23,284 nt of DNA from contig UQMM01000031.1 of NCBI GenBank assembly GCA_900542165.1, positions 1 to 23,284 of the forward strand, in the 5' to 3' direction. Source of the stretch: an uncultured Collinsella sp. Its GTDB lineage: Bacteria > Actinomycetota > Coriobacteriia > Coriobacteriales > Coriobacteriaceae. Below, piece by piece: positions 20,691 through 23,284 of this stretch. The translations under genes and the position numbers were made by a program. A model generated the notes under the pieces. The model worked only from the letters and a program-made list of their open reading frames with translations, was not told the DNA's origin and did not search any database. Every line of letters starts with the position of its first letter. Position 1 is the stretch's first letter.

Positions 20691-22298
20691 TTAGTGCCTA
20701 AAGTGGCGGGCGCCGGTAAAGACCATAGCAATATTGTGCTCGTTGCAGGCCTGGATGCTTTCGTCGTCGCGCTTGGAGCCGCCGGGCTGGATGATGCAGG
20801 TCACGCCGTGTGCAGCAAGCACGTCGACGTTGTCGCGGAACGGGAAGAACGCGTCGCTTGCACAGGCAAAGCCGCCCTTCTCCACGCCCTCGCGCTCGCA
20901 GAAGTCCTCGGCGCGCTCGCAGGCAAGTAGCGCAGAGTCAACGCGGTTAGGCTGACCCGGGCCCATGCCAATGCCGGCCTTACCCTTGGAGACCAGGATG
21001 GCGTTGGACTTAACGCCCTTGCAGACCTTCCAGGCAAACTCGAGCTCGGCCATCTCGGCGTCGGTGGGCTTGCGGTCGGTGGGGAACGTAAAGGTCGCGG
21101 GATCCTCGGTCACGTGGTCGACCTCCTGCACCAGCATGCCGCCGTCGACGGAGCGCAGCTCCACCTGAGCGCCGTGGTCCACGCCGCCGGTCGCCAACAC
21201 GCGCAGGTTGGGGCGCTTGGCCATGCGCTCGAGCGCCTCGGCGGTGTAGCTCGGGGCGATGATGACCTCGACGAACTGCTTGTTCTGATCGGCAAAGTGC
21301 TCAACCAGATCAAAGGGAACCTCGCGGTTGCAGGCGATGATGCCGCCGAAGGCGCTCTTGGGATCGCAGGCAAAAGCGCGGTCGTAGGCAGCCGTGATGT
21401 CCTCGGCAACGGCGGAACCGCAGGGGTTCTGGTGCTTGAGGATTACGCAGGCCGGCTCGTCGAACTCGCGGACCAGGTTCCAAGCGGCGTCGGCATCCAG
21501 ATAGTTGTTGTAGCTGAGCGGCTTGCCCTGGATCTGCTTGGAGCCCACGAGCGGGAACTGCGAGCTCGCGGTGTTCTCGCAGCCCTCGGCAAAGCGATAG
21601 ACTGTGGCTTTCTGCTGCGGGTTCTCGCCATAGCGCAGGTCGTCGACCTTCTCCAGCGAAATCTCGAGCTTGGCAGAGGTGTCCGCCACGTCGCTTGCCT
21701 GGGCGGCGAGCCAGCGGGAGATGGCCGTGTCGTAGGCGGCGGTGGTCTGGTAGACCTTCACCTGCAGGCGACGACGGGTGGAAAGCGTGGTGCAGCCACC
21801 GGTCTCGTGCATCTCGGCCAGGACGGCATCATAGTCGGCCGGGTCGGAAATGACGGTAACGCTCGTGGCGTTCTTGGCAGCAGAGCGCAGCATGGAGGGA
21901 CCGCCGATGTCAATGTGCTCGATGGCGTCCGCGAAGGTGACCTCGGGATTGGCGACGGTCTTCTCGAACTCGTACAGGTTGACGACGACTAGATCGATCA
22001 GCTTAATGCCGTGCTGAGCGGCCTCCTGCATGTGCTGCTCGGAATCGCGGCGGGCCAGCAGCGCGCCGTGAACCTTGGGGTGCAGGGTCTTAACGCGGCC
22101 GTCCATCATCTCGGGATAGCCCGTGAACTCCTCGATGGGGGTTACGGGAACGCCCGCGTCCTCGATGGCACGAGCCGTGCCGCCCGTAGAGATGATCTCG
22201 ACGCCAAAGTCATCGACCAGCGTCCGTGCGAAATCGACGACGCCCGTCTTATCGGTAACCGAGATCAACGCGCGTGCGATCTTCACATCAGATCCCAT
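20691..22298 (-). CDS. purH: Bifunctional AICAR formyltransferase / IMP cyclohydrolase PurH
   Basis: Catalyses the last two steps of purine synthesis: formyl transfer from 10-formyl-tetrahydrofolate to AICAR, then ring closure to IMP. The 535 residues have normal length. The N-terminal cyclohydrolase domain (about 1-200) shows ISTGGTARAIEDAG (36-49) and MDGRVKTLHPKVHGALLARR (65-84). The transferase domain shows RYGENPQQKA (222-231), the catalytic Lys288-His289 in LKHQNPCG, SAFGGIIACN, GGSKRDDE and the C-terminal FTGARHFRH. AGGAGG five bases before the ATG gives the start. No other pur genes flank it in this window, so it is outside any purine operon here. It has its own terminator. Confidence 0.97.
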   Translation of the reverse strand: MGSDVKIARALISVTDKTGVVDFARTLVDDFGVEIISTGGTARAIEDAGVPVTPIEEFTGYPEMMDGRVKTLHPKVHGALLARRDSEQHMQEAAQHGIKLIDLVVVNLYEFEKTVANPEVTFADAIEHIDIGGPSMLRSAAKNATSVTVISDPADYDAVLAEMHETGGCTTLSTRRRLQVKVYQTTAAYDTAISRWLAAQASDVADTSAKLEISLEKVDDLRYGENPQQKATVYRFAEGCENTASSQFPLVGSKQIQGKPLSYNNYLDADAAWNLVREFDEPACVILKHQNPCGSAVAEDITAAYDRAFACDPKSAFGGIIACNREVPFDLVEHFADQNKQFVEVIIAPSYTAEALERMAKRPNLRVLATGGVDHGAQVELRSVDGGMLVQEVDHVTEDPATFTFPTDRKPTDAEMAELEFAWKVCKGVKSNAILVSKGKAGIGMGPGQPNRVDSALLACERAEDFCEREGVEKGGFACASDAFFPFRDNVDVLAAHGVTCIIQPGGSKRDDESIQACNEHNIAMVFTGARHFRH

Positions 22299-22575
22299 GC
22301 AGTCCTCCTGTCTGGTACGCCGCCGTGCTCTGTGAGTCGGTGATACGTCGATCTGCAGCGCTCGCGCAGCGGCATTGAAAATACTGATTTAATGTAGCGC
22401 ATCGAGCGCATCGATGCACCCCGCAACGGGCGCATGTGCAGAAAAAGTTTGCACGCGGAGGGGATGGGCACAGCACCGAGCACGGTGAGTTCATGGAACA
22501 CAGGGGCACCATAATTAGATGCCAATGGCGTGGTAGAACTGTGCTCGATATGCATCCGCAAAAGAAAGAGGCACC
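22299..22575. other. Divergent spacer between purH and the acetyltransferase gene
   Basis: This 277-base region must contain the promoters of both flanking genes. CATAAT (about 22508-22513) is a possible -10 for the acetyltransferase, without a clear -35. GCGCATCGA occurs twice in tandem near 22400. I see no riboswitch or gene. Confidence 0.35.
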
Positions 22576-23217
22576 ATGGTCTCGCGGGTTCTCTACCGAC
22601 CGTTTGATACCGAAGACTTCGACGCCATCGCGCTGATTCTGCAGCAGCTTTGGCATAACAATTCGGATAACGATGAGTACAACCGCCTTGAGGCCGCGTG
22701 CGACCTCGCCTACTGCCTTTCGTCGTCGACGTTTTCACAGGTTGCGGTGATTGACGGCGAGGCGCGCGGCATTGCACTTGCACGCGCAGGACAGAGCTCC
22801 GGCGTCACTATCAACGAGCATTGGATGGATACCGAACGCGCGCTGCTATCGCAGATGCGTGAGCTGGAGCCCGATGCCTGCGCCGAGTATCTTTCCTTTG
22901 TGCGCGCAACCATCCGAACCAACAACCGCCTGCTCGAGAGCAGCCCGTTGCCGCACGACAACGAGGTCACGCTGCTTGCCGTGGATCGCGATGTCCATGG
23001 CCTGGGCGTTGGCACGGTTCTGCTCGATGCCGCGGTCTCGCACCTGTCCTCGCTTGGAGCGACGAGGGCGCACCTGTACACCGACTCCAACTGCTCGTGG
23101 AAGTTCTACGAGCTGCACGGCTTTAAGCGCACGGCCACGCACCGCGCCAACCGCGAAGAGCGCCGCCACGACATGCCGCGCGAAAGCTTCCTCTACGAAC
23201 TCGACCTAACAGCCTAA
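22576..23217 (+). CDS. GNAT-family N-acetyltransferase
   Basis: A 213-residue acetyltransferase that would move an acetyl group from acetyl-CoA to an amine. The acetyl-CoA motif A is clear: VTLLAVDRDVHGLGVGTVLLDAAVSH with the pyrophosphate loop HGLGVG (141-146). Motif B is LYTDSNCSWKFYELHGFKR (168-185), with a tyrosine in the position that often acts as the general acid. The N-terminal half has RPFDTEDFDAIALILQQLW, typical of the first strand and helices, and a longer middle segment (about 70-125) than the minimal fold, probably forming the substrate site. AGAGG before the ATG supports the start. The substrate cannot be inferred and no functional link to purH is evident. The gene is divergent from purH. 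Confidence 0.9.
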   Translation: MVSRVLYRPFDTEDFDAIALILQQLWHNNSDNDEYNRLEAACDLAYCLSSSTFSQVAVIDGEARGIALARAGQSSGVTINEHWMDTERALLSQMRELEPDACAEYLSFVRATIRTNNRLLESSPLPHDNEVTLLAVDRDVHGLGVGTVLLDAAVSHLSSLGATRAHLYTDSNCSWKFYELHGFKRTATHRANREERRHDMPRESFLYELDLTA

Positions 23218-23284
23218 ACCCGGCAGTTAGGGACGTTCCTTTTAATATGAGCAGGACATTGTCAAGAGGCAAAATCGGGCCTGG

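Noticed and set aside
22299..22575. Purine riboswitch or PurR box upstream of purH
   Set aside because: No purine aptamer core or clear palindromic PurR site could be found by eye in this spacer.

Overview
The window looks like a chromosomal segment of a high-GC, gut-associated actinobacterium of the class Coriobacteriia, most likely Collinsella or a close relative. This is inferred from GC-rich codon use, GTG and TTG starts, a manganese-type (DHH) inorganic pyrophosphatase, a subgroup Ic-like aspartate aminotransferase, a cellobiose-type PTS with GH1 phospho-glucosidase, and gene style. It is a judgement from memory, not a database result. I see no phage, transposase, CRISPR array, tRNA or rRNA gene.

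Layout. Positions 1-2195 (minus strand): the N-terminal part of a TatA-type translocase subunit, cut by the window edge; a STAS anti-sigma factor antagonist; and a class I aminotransferase. At 2345 a small plus-strand gene of unknown function follows, then a 330-base spacer rich in inverted repeats. Positions 2932-6601 (minus): the sodium/proton antiporter NhaA, the pyrophosphatase PpaC and a ROK-family glucokinase. Positions 6843-10513 (minus): a beta-glucoside operon in the order GH1 phospho-beta-glucosidase, PTS IIC, IIB, IIA, closed by a strong terminator. Divergent from it (10817-12542, plus) lie a GntR/UTRA regulator and mannose-6-phosphate isomerase. Positions 12821-17035 (minus): the helicase PcrA and undecaprenyl-diphosphate phosphatase UppP. 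At 17283 (plus) is a universal stress protein. Positions 17974-22298 (minus): a two-component system with an intramembrane-sensing type kinase, an unrecognised protein and PurH. A GNAT acetyltransferase (plus) closes the window.

The carbohydrate block reads as one pathway. The PTS imports and phosphorylates a beta-glucoside, the GH1 enzyme splits it into a sugar 6-phosphate and a free sugar, the ROK kinase can phosphorylate free glucose, and ManA can feed mannose 6-phosphate to fructose 6-phosphate. The GntR protein is the obvious candidate regulator. The manA linkage makes a mannose-containing disaccharide worth considering.

The genes are mostly ordinary. The less expected material is between them: a near-perfect 129-base hairpin next to pcrA with an asymmetric internal loop; other long hairpins just after uppP and usp; a 32-base stem-loop present in two inverted copies 10 kb apart; a 24-base motif in three copies upstream of the glucokinase and glucosidase genes; and a terminator-like hairpin in the leader of nhaA. 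I found no convincing new multi-gene system. The best candidates for something undescribed are these structured intergenic elements.
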